Assembly (NCBI GenBank): GCA_964585585.1
Contig: CAZPEL010000002.1
Span: 1-40,019, forward strand
Length of the DNA: 40,019 nucleotides
Source: CAZNAQ01 sp964585585
Lineage (GTDB): Bacteria > Patescibacteriota > Patescibacteriia > Patescibacteriales > JAGXOH01
Reading direction: 5' to 3'
Positions 7,018 through 14,936 of this stretch are shown here, piece after piece (within the stretch, counting starts at the first letter, position 1; every line of letters begins with the position of its first letter). A program made the translations under genes and the position numbers. The notes under the pieces were generated by a model, which was not told the DNA's origin, made no database searches, and worked only from the letters and a program-made list of their open reading frames with translations.

Positions 7018-9924
7018 ATGCCCATACCTCAATTATCCCAAAACAAATATCAACAATCCTGGAAAGATAGACAAAATACATCCTCCAGAACCCCGTCCCG
7101 AAACCCCAACAAAAACAACAAACCTTTTTGGAAAAGGTTGTTTTTCAGCAAAAAAACCCTGTTATTTCTAGTAGTGGCCGGTATTGTTTTTATATTATCC
7201 GGCCTGGGAGTGGTAGCTTGGATGTCTCGGGACCTGCCCGACCCTAACCAATTAATGGACCGGGACGTAGCCCAAAGCACCAAGATCTTTGACCGCACCG
7301 GAGAAACCCTCTTGTATGAGATCCACGGCCAACAACAAAGGACCTTAAAAACCCTAGAGGAAATCCCGAATTACGCCGAACACGCCACTATAGCCATGGA
7401 GGACAAAAATTTTTACAAACACTCCGGGTTCAGTTTATGGGCTATTTTCCGAACCGCTATTACCGATATAGTATACGGCAAAATGGCCGGAGCTTCCACT
7501 ATTACCCAACAATTAGTCAAAAACGCGGTCTTAACCCCGGAAAAAACTTTTACTCGAAAAATAAAAGAATTGATCCTGGCTTATCAAATAGAGCAAAAAT
7601 ACTCCAAAGATGAAATTTTGCAAATGTACCTTAATGAGATACCTTACGGAGGAACAGCTTACGGAATAGAAGCGGCCAGCCAACACTATTTCGGTAAAAA
7701 AGTAGAGGACATTTCCTTGGCTGAAGCGGCTACCTTGGCCTCCCTACCCAAGGCGCCCAGTTATTACTCTCCTTATGGGCCCCACAAAGATCTATTACTA
7801 CAAAGAAAGGATTATATCCTAAAACTAATGGAAGAGCAGGGGTATATCTCGGAAAAGGAAAAGAAAGAAGCCCAAAACCAGGAACTGGATTTCAAAGAAC
7901 CGAGTAGTAATATTAAAGCTCCGCATTTTGTGATGTATATCAAGAGTATTTTAGCTCAAAAATACGGCCAAAAAATGCTGGAACAAGGAGGTTTAAAGAT
8001 CCACACCTCCTTGGATATGTACAAACAAAAACTGGCGGAGCAAGCGGTTCAAGACAGGATGGAAACAAATGAAGAAAAATACCAAGCCACCAACGCCGGT
8101 CTGGTTTCCTTGGACCCCAAAACCGGTCAAATCCTGGCTATGGTAGGGTCCCGGGATTATTTTAGTGATAATATAGAGGGGGCTTTTAATGTTACGACCG
8201 CTAAAAGACAACCCGGATCCTCTATGAAACCGATAGTTTATTCTTCTTTGTTCAATAAGGGATTTACTCCGCAGACCAAATTATTTGATGTGGTTACCAA
8301 TTTTTCCAATAATTCAGACCCCTATGAACCCAAAAATTACGACTTAAAAGAACACGGGCTTATATCTATCAGAAAGGCCTTGGCCGGATCCCTGAATATT
8401 CCGGCGGTAAAATCCCTTTATTTGGCCGGCATGGATAATGTTTTTGAACTAACTCAGCAATTGGGCTACTCCACTTTTTCCGATCGAAGTCGTTTTGGGT
8501 TGTCCTTAGTTCTGGGTGGAGGAGAGGTGAAGCTCTTGGAACACACCAATGCCTACAGCGCTTTTGCCAGAGAAGGGGTTGTTCATCCTATCTCTCCGGT
8601 TTTAAAAATAGAAAATTCCCAAGGAGAGGTGATCGAGGAATACCAAAAACGGGAAAGAAGAGTATTAAAATCAGGAGTCGCCAGAATGATAAACAGCATC
8701 CTATCGGACAACCAGGCCCGGGCCTATACTTACGGTCTGGATAACTGGTTAACCCTGGAAAACAGGCCGGTAGCCGCCAAAACCGGAACCACTAATAGTT
8801 ATCGAGATGCTTGGACTATAGGTTATACCCCGTCTTTGGTAACCGGTGTTTGGGTGGGTAATAACGACAATTCCAAAATGAAACGCGGGGCTTCCGGTGG
8901 TAATGTGGCCGCTCCTATTTGGAATAAATACATGCAAACAGTATTGGGAGATACGCCGGTGGAGACTTTTAGGGAATTGGGAGATATTAAAACCGGAAAA
9001 CCGGCCATAGACGGGAATTTGGATTTCGAAAAAACGGTAAAAATAGATAAGGCCTCGGGTCTTTTGGCCACTGAACATACTCCGGAAGAATATATTAAAG
9101 AAGTTAGTTATAAAACCCAGCCCCACAGCATCCTTTATTATGTGAATAAGGAAAACCCCTTAGGGGACAAACCTAAAAATCCATCTCAAGACCCTCAATT
9201 TAAAAACTGGGAAAAAGCAGTGCAAAGATATGCCCAGGAGAGCGAGGAATACAAAACCGGATCCACTTCCGTATCCATACCCACTAAATATGACAATGTT
9301 CACCAACCGGCACTCCGACCTGATCTGGAAATATTGTCCCCGAACAACAAAGAGACATTACAAGACGAGGAATTGGAAGTTAAAATAAAAACCTCGGCGC
9401 CGCGAGGTGTGGATAAGGCCGTTTATTATATAAACGGACAATTATTGGAACAGATCGATTCCTATCCTTTTGACCTGGAGTATGATATTGATTTTTTAAG
9501 TAATGGTTATCATGAATTAGGGGTTGAAATTTGTGATGATGTGGGGAATTGTACTCGAAAAAATATTATCATCAATTTAAAACTAAAGGATAACTCCGTT
9601 AGTGATCAAAACATGGACATATCCTGGTTATCCCCCAGTAATGGGGTTATAGTCAACCGGGTTGATTTTCCGATAAATTTAGAGGTTAATATCAACCCCC
9701 TAAAAAAAATATCCAAGGCGGAGATGATAACTACCTTGGTTTCCGCCACTTCTTCACCACAACAAAAACTGAACTCCTGGTACTCTATAAGAAACAACAA
9801 TCTGAACTTTGATTGGGATAGGCCAAAGCAAACCGGAACTTATGAAATTGTTCTCAAGGTTCACACTTGGGAAGGGGATATAAAAACCAGCCAACCCCTT
9901 ACCATAAATGTAAATAAGCAATGA
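7018..9924 (+). CDS. Class A penicillin-binding protein (PBP1A-like)
   Basis: This bifunctional murein synthase has 968 aa. A basic cytoplasmic tail of about 45 residues precedes one membrane anchor (about 47-70). The GT51 glycosyltransferase domain has catalytic Glu128 in EDKNFYKH, GASTITQQLVKN and EILQMYLNEIPYGG. The transpeptidase domain carries S401-S-M-K404, SLN in the second motif and K588-T-G. After about residue 760 comes an extension with Ig-like strands (ILSPNNKETL, YYINGQLL, LSNGYHELGVE), longer than in most PBP1A proteins and probably extracytoplasmic. It converges on dnaN, with only 10 nt between the stops. Confidence 0.95.
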   Translation: MPIPQLSQNKYQQSWKDRQNTSSRTPSRNPNKNNKPFWKRLFFSKKTLLFLVVAGIVFILSGLGVVAWMSRDLPDPNQLMDRDVAQSTKIFDRTGETLLYEIHGQQQRTLKTLEEIPNYAEHATIAMEDKNFYKHSGFSLWAIFRTAITDIVYGKMAGASTITQQLVKNAVLTPEKTFTRKIKELILAYQIEQKYSKDEILQMYLNEIPYGGTAYGIEAASQHYFGKKVEDISLAEAATLASLPKAPSYYSPYGPHKDLLLQRKDYILKLMEEQGYISEKEKKEAQNQELDFKEPSSNIKAPHFVMYIKSILAQKYGQKMLEQGGLKIHTSLDMYKQKLAEQAVQDRMETNEEKYQATNAGLVSLDPKTGQILAMVGSRDYFSDNIEGAFNVTTAKRQPGSSMKPIVYSSLFNKGFTPQTKLFDVVTNFSNNSDPYEPKNYDLKEHGLISIRKALAGSLNIPAVKSLYLAGMDNVFELTQQLGYSTFSDRSRFGLSLVLGGGEVKLLEHTNAYSAFAREGVVHPISPVLKIENSQGEVIEEYQKRERRVLKSGVARMINSILSDNQARAYTYGLDNWLTLENRPVAAKTGTTNSYRDAWTIGYTPSLVTGVWVGNNDNSKMKRGASGGNVAAPIWNKYMQTVLGDTPVETFRELGDIKTGKPAIDGNLDFEKTVKIDKASGLLATEHTPEEYIKEVSYKTQPHSILYYVNKENPLGDKPKNPSQDPQFKNWEKAVQRYAQESEEYKTGSTSVSIPTKYDNVHQPALRPDLEILSPNNKETLQDEELEVKIKTSAPRGVDKAVYYINGQLLEQIDSYPFDLEYDIDFLSNGYHELGVEICDDVGNCTRKNIIINLKLKDNSVSDQNMDISWLSPSNGVIVNRVDFPINLEVNINPLKKISKAEMITTLVSATSSPQQKLNSWYSIRNNNLNFDWDRPKQTGTYEIVLKVHTWEGDIKTSQPLTINVNKQ

Positions 9925-9944
9925 TCTTTTCTTCTTATTGCTTA
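9915..9944. terminator. Possible bidirectional terminator between PBP and dnaN
   Basis: TAAGCAAT (9915-9922) pairs with ATTGCTTA (9937-9944) around a pyrimidine-rich 14-nt loop. It overlaps both stop codons of the convergent genes. The stem is only 8 bp, so this is a weak call. Confidence 0.35.
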
Positions 9945-11074
9945 ATAGGCATTATTATATAGAGGTATTGAGGATTTTGAACCGGACGGACTATACAAGG
10001 GGTATTATTGTCCATAACCTCTATTTTAACTTCCTCTTCCTCTATAGTCTTTAATCCGTCCAAAAGGTATTGGTAATTAACAATAATACCATTGTCTTTA
10101 CCGGAATTTTTGGCCTCTATTTCCACTATATTCTCTCCGGTTTGCCCGGAAGTGGAAGATACCACCATCTGGTCCTTACCTTCGGGAAAATCCAGGTTGA
10201 TATCATTAACGCCGTTCTTGGAAAAAAGAGAGGAGGTTTTAACCGCTCTGATAAGCTCTGATCTATTAACCACGGTTGAAGTTTTAGTGTTTTCCGGAAT
10301 AATCTGCTTGTAATCCGGGTATTGCCCCTCTATTAGCCGAGAAACTAATTCTGTGGATTCAGTGGTAAAAAGGATCTGGTTATCCGAAATATAAAAATTT
10401 ATTTCCTGTTTATCCCCCTGGATCTCTCCGTTTTCCTTTAATCCGGACAATATTCTTAATAACTCTTGAATAGTTTTAGAGGGGACTATTATTTTTTTTC
10501 CTTCTATTTCTTCTTGGGTTTCTGTTTTTATGTCTATTTGTTTTTCCGCCAAACGATAACTATCAGTAGCGGCCAGGGTTAATTTATTTTTCTCAAAAGA
10601 GAACAAAACTCCGGATAATTCCACCCGGGAATCACCACTGGCCACGGCAAACCCCACTTGATTCAAGGATTTTTTAAGATCATTAATATTAACATCAATC
10701 CGGTTCTTCTTTTCCACGGTCGGAATCAAGGGGAAATCCTCGGCTGTTTGTCCTTTTATTTTGGTGTTATAGTTGTCGCAATTCAATTTTAAACTTTCTT
10801 CTTGTTTCTCTATTTCTATTTTTTTATTAGGGAGTAGGTTTACATAGTCGGATATCATCCGGGAGTTAACAGTAAAGGACCCTTCCTGCTCCACCTTTCC
10901 TCTAACTGTATTTACTACTCCTATTTCCAGGTCGGTGGTTATTAATTTTATATTTTTATCCTCTGTTTTTATTAAAACATTGTTCAGTATGGGTAAATTA
11001 ACATTTTTGCCGGCTACATGACTGACCACGAACAATCCTTGTTTTAAATTTTCTTTTAAGCTGACAAATTTCAT
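9935..11074 (-). CDS. dnaN: DNA polymerase III beta sliding clamp
   Basis: The beta clamp is a ring-forming processivity factor that tethers the replicative polymerase. At 379 aa it has the usual length, made of three similar domains. Typical features are the N-terminal MKFVSLKENLKQGL, the GVLFSFEKNKLTLAATDSYRLA segment in domain 2, and the terminal YIIMPIKQ, equivalent to the family's conserved C-terminal strand. It lies downstream of dnaA on the same strand, separated by about 300 bp of origin-like sequence. This is the classic dnaA-dnaN order. Confidence 0.97.
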   Translation of the reverse strand: MKFVSLKENLKQGLFVVSHVAGKNVNLPILNNVLIKTEDKNIKLITTDLEIGVVNTVRGKVEQEGSFTVNSRMISDYVNLLPNKKIEIEKQEESLKLNCDNYNTKIKGQTAEDFPLIPTVEKKNRIDVNINDLKKSLNQVGFAVASGDSRVELSGVLFSFEKNKLTLAATDSYRLAEKQIDIKTETQEEIEGKKIIVPSKTIQELLRILSGLKENGEIQGDKQEINFYISDNQILFTTESTELVSRLIEGQYPDYKQIIPENTKTSTVVNRSELIRAVKTSSLFSKNGVNDINLDFPEGKDQMVVSSTSGQTGENIVEIEAKNSGKDNGIIVNYQYLLDGLKTIEEEEVKIEVMDNNTPCIVRPVQNPQYLYIIMPIKQ

Positions 11075-11087
11075 AGATTGAATACTT

Positions 11088-11382
11088 TTAATTTATTTAA
11101 TTAATTAAATATATATAAAAAATAGGAATAATAAGGGGTGTGGAGATCTGTTTTAATGAAGTGATTATTTGGTTTTAAGCTTTGTTTTTGCGGGGTGTTT
11201 GTTTGTTTTTTATCTTGTGGATTTACCGGTGGATTTTTTTGAAGATTTTGTTGATAAGTCCGGGGATATCCACAGCGACCTAAGAGAAGGGGGTGGTTGT
11301 TCACATTTTGTTAAACTCAATCTTCAGAATATCAACAGGAATAACCACAGATTTTATTAGGGTTGTCCACTGTTTATACACA
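11088..11382. other. Candidate replication origin (dnaA-dnaN intergenic region)
   Basis: This 300-bp gap has no gene. A very AT-rich tract (11088-11130) could be the unwinding element. DnaA-box-like 9-mers follow: 11216-11224 (TGTGGATTT), 11266-11274 (ATATCCACA, 8/9 to TTATCCACA), 11297-11305 (TTGTTCACA, 8/9 to TTATNCACA), 11341-11349 (ATAACCACA), 11363-11371 (TTGTCCACT) and 11374-11382 (TTATACACA, exact to TTATNCACA, overlapping the dnaA stop). Box density plus AT-rich DNA plus position supports oriC. GC skew was not computed. Confidence 0.65.
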
Positions 11383-12789
11383 CTCTTCGTTAAGTATTTG
11401 TTTTATGGATTCTATTTCTTGTTTAATTTTTTCGTTCTCCCTTTCACCTATTTCTTCTTGAATCTTATTATAAGCATGCATGGCAGTGGTGTGGTCTCGG
11501 CCTCCTAATTCATAACCAATAGTGGGGTAAGAGGCATCCACTTCTTTTTTCATTAAATAAATAGCTATTTGTCTGGGCCAAACCAATTCCTTTCTACGTC
11601 CTTTACCTTTTAACTCTTTTAAATTAATACTATAAAACTTACACACCGCTTCTAAAATATGTTTAGCGGTGATGGTTTGGGTTTGCAGATTGGTTAAAAG
11701 GTCATTCAATATATTTTTGGTCGTTTTTAAAGTGGGGGTGGAATTGTTGAATTCATGAAAAGCTATAATTTTATTTAAAGCTCCTTCTAATTCCCGAATA
11801 TTATTTTTAATATTACCGGCTATAAATTCCAATATATCTCTTTCCAGGTTATAGCTTTTTTCCCGGGCCTTTTCTTCCAATATAGCTATTTTGGTTTCAA
11901 TATCGGGTTGGGAAACGTCAGCTACCATACCAGATTCAAATCTGGATAACAACCTTTTTTCCAGGGCCGGTATGGACTTGGGTGGCTTATCCGAGGTTAG
12001 GATTATTTGTTTATCCGATTGCTGCAATTCATTAAAGGTATGAAAAAATTCTTCTTGGGTTCCATCTTTGCCGGCCATAAACTGAACATCATCCACTAAT
12101 AAAAGATCTACATTGCGGTAGTGGTCTTTAAACTCTTTGGCCTTACCCCCGTGTACGGATTGAACATAGTGGTTGGTAAATTTTTCACTGGTAATGTAAA
12201 GGATCTTATTAGTGTTCCTGGCTATTTCATTACCCACCGCCTGCAGGAGATGGGTTTTACCTAAACCCACCCCTCCGTATATAAACAGGGGATTATAGGC
12301 CTTACCCACATTGGCGGTAACCGCCTTGGCTGCGGCGTGAGCCAGTTCATTGCCCTTGCCCACCACAAAATTTTCAAAAGTGTATTTAGGGTTGAGTCCG
12401 AACCTGTTAGAGGAAGAATTAACAGAAATAGAAGAAGCGCCGGAGTCCTTGGGTGTTTTGTTTGATGAGTTCTTAGTATTGGCCCGGGCACCTTCTTTAA
12501 TGGCAGATGATTTTATAGAAGAAGATGGTTTTTCCTCTTTTTTGGTTTGGACTTTGTAAATTATATTGTTTACTTTTTGATTGGTTACATTTTCCAGGGC
12601 TTGCTTGATAGCATCATGGTATTTTTTCTCCAACCAGGTTTTGGTAAAAGTGTTGGGCACACAGATGGTTATATGGTCGTCCTCGAGTTCGGAAATAAAA
12701 GTGTTTTTAAACCAGGTGGTGAAATTGGCTTTGGATAAATTGAGCTCTATTTCACCCAACACCGCTTGCCAAATTTGGTTTTTATCCAT
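11374..12789 (-). CDS. dnaA: Chromosomal replication initiator DnaA
   Basis: DnaA binds DnaA boxes and melts the origin. The 471 aa comprise domain I (1-85), a Ser/Lys-rich linker (86-130), the AAA+ domain III with Walker A GGVGLGKT (172-179) and Walker B LLLVDD (229-234), and domain IV with the DNA-binding signature GGRDHTTAMHAYNKI near 428-442. All hallmark residues are present. A TATAAT promoter and three phased DnaA-box-like sites lie upstream, which suggests autoregulation. dnaN follows downstream. No SD is visible before the ATG. Confidence 0.98.
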   Translation of the reverse strand: MDKNQIWQAVLGEIELNLSKANFTTWFKNTFISELEDDHITICVPNTFTKTWLEKKYHDAIKQALENVTNQKVNNIIYKVQTKKEEKPSSSIKSSAIKEGARANTKNSSNKTPKDSGASSISVNSSSNRFGLNPKYTFENFVVGKGNELAHAAAKAVTANVGKAYNPLFIYGGVGLGKTHLLQAVGNEIARNTNKILYITSEKFTNHYVQSVHGGKAKEFKDHYRNVDLLLVDDVQFMAGKDGTQEEFFHTFNELQQSDKQIILTSDKPPKSIPALEKRLLSRFESGMVADVSQPDIETKIAILEEKAREKSYNLERDILEFIAGNIKNNIRELEGALNKIIAFHEFNNSTPTLKTTKNILNDLLTNLQTQTITAKHILEAVCKFYSINLKELKGKGRRKELVWPRQIAIYLMKKEVDASYPTIGYELGGRDHTTAMHAYNKIQEEIGERENEKIKQEIESIKQILNEECV

Positions 12790-12893
12790 AGAAGCAAAAT
12801 TTAATTGAATTATTTAAAAAAATTATCTCCTAACAAGATATGAAATTTTAATTTAAACTTTTTTATTTAGAGTAATTTTATATTAGTAAAATC

Positions 12894-12922
12894 ATTATAT
12901 CAAGTAAAGTCAAAAAGTGAAA
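12894..12922 (-). promoter_or_regulatory. Putative dnaA promoter
   Basis: On the - strand, TATAAT (complement of 12894-12899) lies 17 nt from a weak -35 TTTCAC (complement of 12917-12922). It is 105 nt upstream of the dnaA start, in AT-rich DNA. The DnaA-box-like array begins 11 bp further upstream. Confidence 0.5.
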
Positions 12923-12932
12923 ACCCGAAAAC

Positions 12933-12963
12933 TGTTTATAACTTGTTGATAATCAGTGGAAAA
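12933..12963 (-). promoter_or_regulatory. Three DnaA-box-like sites spaced exactly 11 bp
   Basis: Read on the - strand, the 9-mers are TTTTCCACT (12955-12963), TTATCAACA (12944-12952) and TTATAAACA (12933-12941). They match TTATCCACA at 7-8 of 9 positions and start every 11 bp, so they lie on one face of the helix. They sit just upstream of the dnaA promoter. They could be an autoregulatory operator or a second origin sub-site. Confidence 0.55.
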
Positions 12964-13020
12964 CTTTTTAAGAATTGGAGTTAAAAAAATATATATTTTG
13001 TAACAATAAAGTTTTAGTAG

Positions 13021-13049
13021 TTGACTGGTGTTTTTCTTTTTGTTATTAT
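13021..13049 (+). promoter_or_regulatory. tRNA-Asp promoter
   Basis: TTGACT (13021-13026), a 17-nt spacer and TATTAT (13044-13049) with an upstream TG (extended -10). The start site would be near 13056, about 73 nt before the tRNA. Confidence 0.75.
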
Positions 13050-13128
13050 AACTTTTAGTTTTGAGCAAAAGGATTTTTTTAGATAGCGGTTGCTCTTTTA
13101 TTTTTAGACAATATTTATCAATATTTTT

Positions 13129-13202
13129 GGGGCCGTAGCTCAGTTGGTTAGAGCGCCTGCCTGTCACGCAGGAGGTCGCGAGTTCGAGTCTCGTCGGCCC
13201 CG
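13129..13202 (+). tRNA. tRNA-Asp (GTC)
   Basis: A complete cloverleaf: acceptor GGGGCCG/CGGCCCC, D arm GCTCAGTTGGTTAGAGC, anticodon stem CCTGC/GCAGG with GTC, and T loop TTCGAGT. The discriminator is G. No CCA is encoded (CCCA follows), so the end must be added enzymatically. Confidence 0.97.
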
Positions 13203-13216
13203 CCCACCCCAATCTT

Positions 13217-13252
13217 AAAGATCGTTGTCCTTAAAGGGCGATGATCTTTTTT
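13217..13252 (+). terminator. tRNA-Asp terminator
   Basis: A 14-pair stem (arms 13217-13230 and 13236-13249, three G-U pairs) with a TTAAA loop, followed by a T run. It ends the tRNA-Asp transcript just before the next promoter. Confidence 0.8.
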
Positions 13253-13256
13253 AATA

Positions 13257-13284
13257 TTGACAGAAAAAAAATTCGTGCTAATAT
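13257..13284 (+). promoter_or_regulatory. Strong promoter of the surface-display operon leader
   Basis: Consensus TTGACA (13257-13262), a 16-nt spacer and TAATAT (13279-13284) preceded by TGC (extended -10). The start site would be about 13291. This is one of the best promoter matches in the window. Confidence 0.8.
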
Positions 13285-13290
13285 TAAATT

Positions 13291-13539
13291 TGTCTTAGGA
13301 AGAACCTTTACATGATACTTCCGGGTAGCGAATCGGTTGTGGGCCAATAAATAAACAAAATAGATCCTTGTTTTGTTGGTCAACATCCGATCTTTGATCA
13401 TAAGTTTGATCTTATGAATTATAACTACCCCAATTCCAATTTAAAAGCGGCGCGTAATTATTGTTTTATTCTTCGAGGCGCCGCGCTAACGCCTCCAAAA
13501 GATAGTCCTTACAGGGAACATCTTTTGGAGGCGTTTTTT
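13291..13539 (+). ncRNA. Structured leader RNA with an attenuator-like 3' end
   Basis: This leader has successive helices: 13298-13302/13318-13322; 13332-13347/13376-13391 (16 positions, two mismatches); 13398-13404/13411-13417; and GCGGCGC (13447-13453) with GCGCCGC (13478-13484). A 16-bp perfect terminator follows (AACGCCTCCAAAAGAT 13488-13503 with ATCTTTTGGAGGCGTT 13520-13535, then T6). CGCCTC (13490-13495) can pair either with GAGGCG at 13475-13480 or inside the terminator, so the folds exclude each other. An in-frame ATG at 13414 could encode a leader peptide running through the hairpins (up to 70 aa). It matches no riboswitch class I know; the T-box motif is absent. It could also be a free sRNA. 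Confidence 0.6.
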
Positions 13540-13718
13540 ATTTCTTTTTTTCAAGGTCGACTCGGGTTTTACCCCGGAGTGTTATCCGGAGCCCGGGAAA
13601 GAAATAATAAAAACGCTCCTTGTTAATCAACTAATATATTTACCTGGTTTATTCCTTTATTATCACTCAGGAGGGATGATAATAATAAAATCGGAATCAA
13701 CAGGTGGATTTAAAAAAT
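13540..13718. other. Leader remainder before the surface operon
   Basis: No convincing gene is seen. GC-rich imperfect hairpins lie at 13561-13597 (CTCGGG with CCCGGG around CCGGA/TCCGG). An AGGAGGG at 13671-13677 is directly followed by ATG, too close for initiation. A GGTGG 11 nt before the ATG at 13719 could serve as a weak ribosome site. Confidence 0.4.
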
Positions 13719-14879
13719 ATGAAAAAGCCAATTTATTGGTTGTCCATAATTTCCTTGGTTTCCATGCTCTTTCTTCCGGCCGCGGCCATGTCCGTACAGG
13801 GAAGTACTTTGGATACCAACTTAACTCGTTCCGGTGACGGCGGCGGGGCCGCTCCTATTGTTAAAGCCAAGTGGGAGATGAACGGCCCTTATTCCGAGTT
13901 GTCCGGGACGGATGACAGTGATTCCGCCGGGGCGCAATTCAATGCTCCCGGAGTTTGGGGAACTACTACTACCTACTCTGTTTGCGCCATAGTGACCGAT
14001 CCGGACGGAGTTTCGGACATAGATAATGTGTATGCCGATATCTATTATCCTATGGACAAGGCCTTTCACCCGGAAGACTCAAGTAATCCGGACCAGATCA
14101 ACGGCGGAACCGACTCCTTGCCGGACTATGGATTAAGCGGTTGCGGGGAACAATATGGTGATGAGAGCCGGTTGGTCAAACTTTCCAAGACCGACGGTTA
14201 TAACTTGTTCTGCGACTCCGTAAGAAACAACAACAATGATCTGCCCACCTTTTATGGCGATGGCGAATACGACTACAATGAGATCTGTGATGCCGACGGG
14301 GAGCTAATGAAGGAAACCGCCTATGTTTATTGCGCTGACAGGGACCTGACCTGGGAGGACCCGGCCGGAACCTATAAAGTAGAAGTCTTTGCCTTGGATA
14401 AAGCCGGAGTTTTCTCCAATCTTTTGGTGAATAACTTCGAATATCTGCCCCTTACCGCTTATGAGTTGGATTTTAACTCCGTGGATTACGGCAGTGTGAA
14501 GCTGAATACCCATAAAAGGATCTCCGGAGATGTTGATTTCGGAACCGCGGACAAACCGACAGTTAGAAATACCGGCAACACTCGTTTGTATATGGGAATA
14601 GAGCAGGATGATATGGGCTTGGGCACCACCGAAGGGAGCTATAATCTAAAATACGATGCTCGAGTGGGAAACAACGAGGAAGACTGGAAGAACTTTTATC
14701 CTTATCAGAAAAGATGGCTGGAGGATATATTGGATCTGTCCCAAACCGAAGAAATGGATTTTTCCATCCTTGTTTATAAATTTCCTTCCACTGATACCAG
14801 CTACACCGGAGACATGACCCTGGATGCCAAGTTCGCCAATTTCCGTCATTGTTATGATAATTGTCCTTCTTGTGAATAA
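13719..14879 (+). CDS. Secreted Cys-rich surface protein
   Basis: I recognise no named family. The ATG at 13719 was chosen over the upstream GTG (13704) because it starts a clean signal peptide: MKKP, a hydrophobic core, then a cleavage region near AAAMSVQGS. The mature part (about 360 aa) is acidic, rich in Asp, Gly and Tyr, with about ten Cys. It has beta-rich Ig-like segments such as YSVCAIVTDPDGVSDIDNVY and AGTYKVEVFALDKAGVFS. The C-terminus (CYDNCPSC) has no membrane anchor. It is the first gene of an operon with a DUF916-like protein, a VWA adhesin and a sortase, so it may be displayed cargo held by a neighbour. Confidence 0.7.
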   Translation: MKKPIYWLSIISLVSMLFLPAAAMSVQGSTLDTNLTRSGDGGGAAPIVKAKWEMNGPYSELSGTDDSDSAGAQFNAPGVWGTTTTYSVCAIVTDPDGVSDIDNVYADIYYPMDKAFHPEDSSNPDQINGGTDSLPDYGLSGCGEQYGDESRLVKLSKTDGYNLFCDSVRNNNNDLPTFYGDGEYDYNEICDADGELMKETAYVYCADRDLTWEDPAGTYKVEVFALDKAGVFSNLLVNNFEYLPLTAYELDFNSVDYGSVKLNTHKRISGDVDFGTADKPTVRNTGNTRLYMGIEQDDMGLGTTEGSYNLKYDARVGNNEEDWKNFYPYQKRWLEDILDLSQTEEMDFSILVYKFPSTDTSYTGDMTLDAKFANFRHCYDNCPSCE

Positions 14880-14887
14880 TCCGGAAC

Positions 14888-14920
14888 CTTGGCCCGGGGA
14901 AAACCATTCCCCGGGCCAAG
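14888..14920 (+). other. Very strong intercistronic hairpin
   Basis: A perfect 14-bp GC-rich stem (CTTGGCCCGGGGAA with TTCCCCGGGCCAAG, loop AACCA) starts 8 nt after the first surface gene. No T run follows, so it is probably not a terminator. It may mark mRNA processing or 3' protection and so set unequal expression within the operon. Confidence 0.7.
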
Positions 14921-14936
14921 CCCGGAACTTAAAAAT

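Noticed and set aside
12910..13212. ORF of 100 aa opposite tRNA-Asp
   Set aside because: It overlaps the tRNA and its promoter; the N-terminal part is the tRNA read backwards, a common annotation artefact.
13291..13539. T-box riboswitch
   Set aside because: The leader has GAGGCGCCGCG near the switch point but lacks the AGGGTGGNACCGCG core with UGGN needed to pair with tRNA; the downstream genes are not aminoacyl-tRNA synthetase or amino-acid genes.
13704..13718. GTG start for the first surface gene
   Set aside because: ATG 13719 gives a standard signal peptide directly; the five extra residues add nothing recognisable.
13671..13718. ORF starting at the ATG after AGGAGGG
   Set aside because: The spacing between AGGAGGG and ATG is too short for initiation, and the frame closes early within the surface gene without any recognisable sequence.
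14889..14936. TTG start for the DUF916-like gene
   Set aside because: The extra 16 residues are encoded by the GC-rich hairpin and would displace the signal peptide from the N-terminus.
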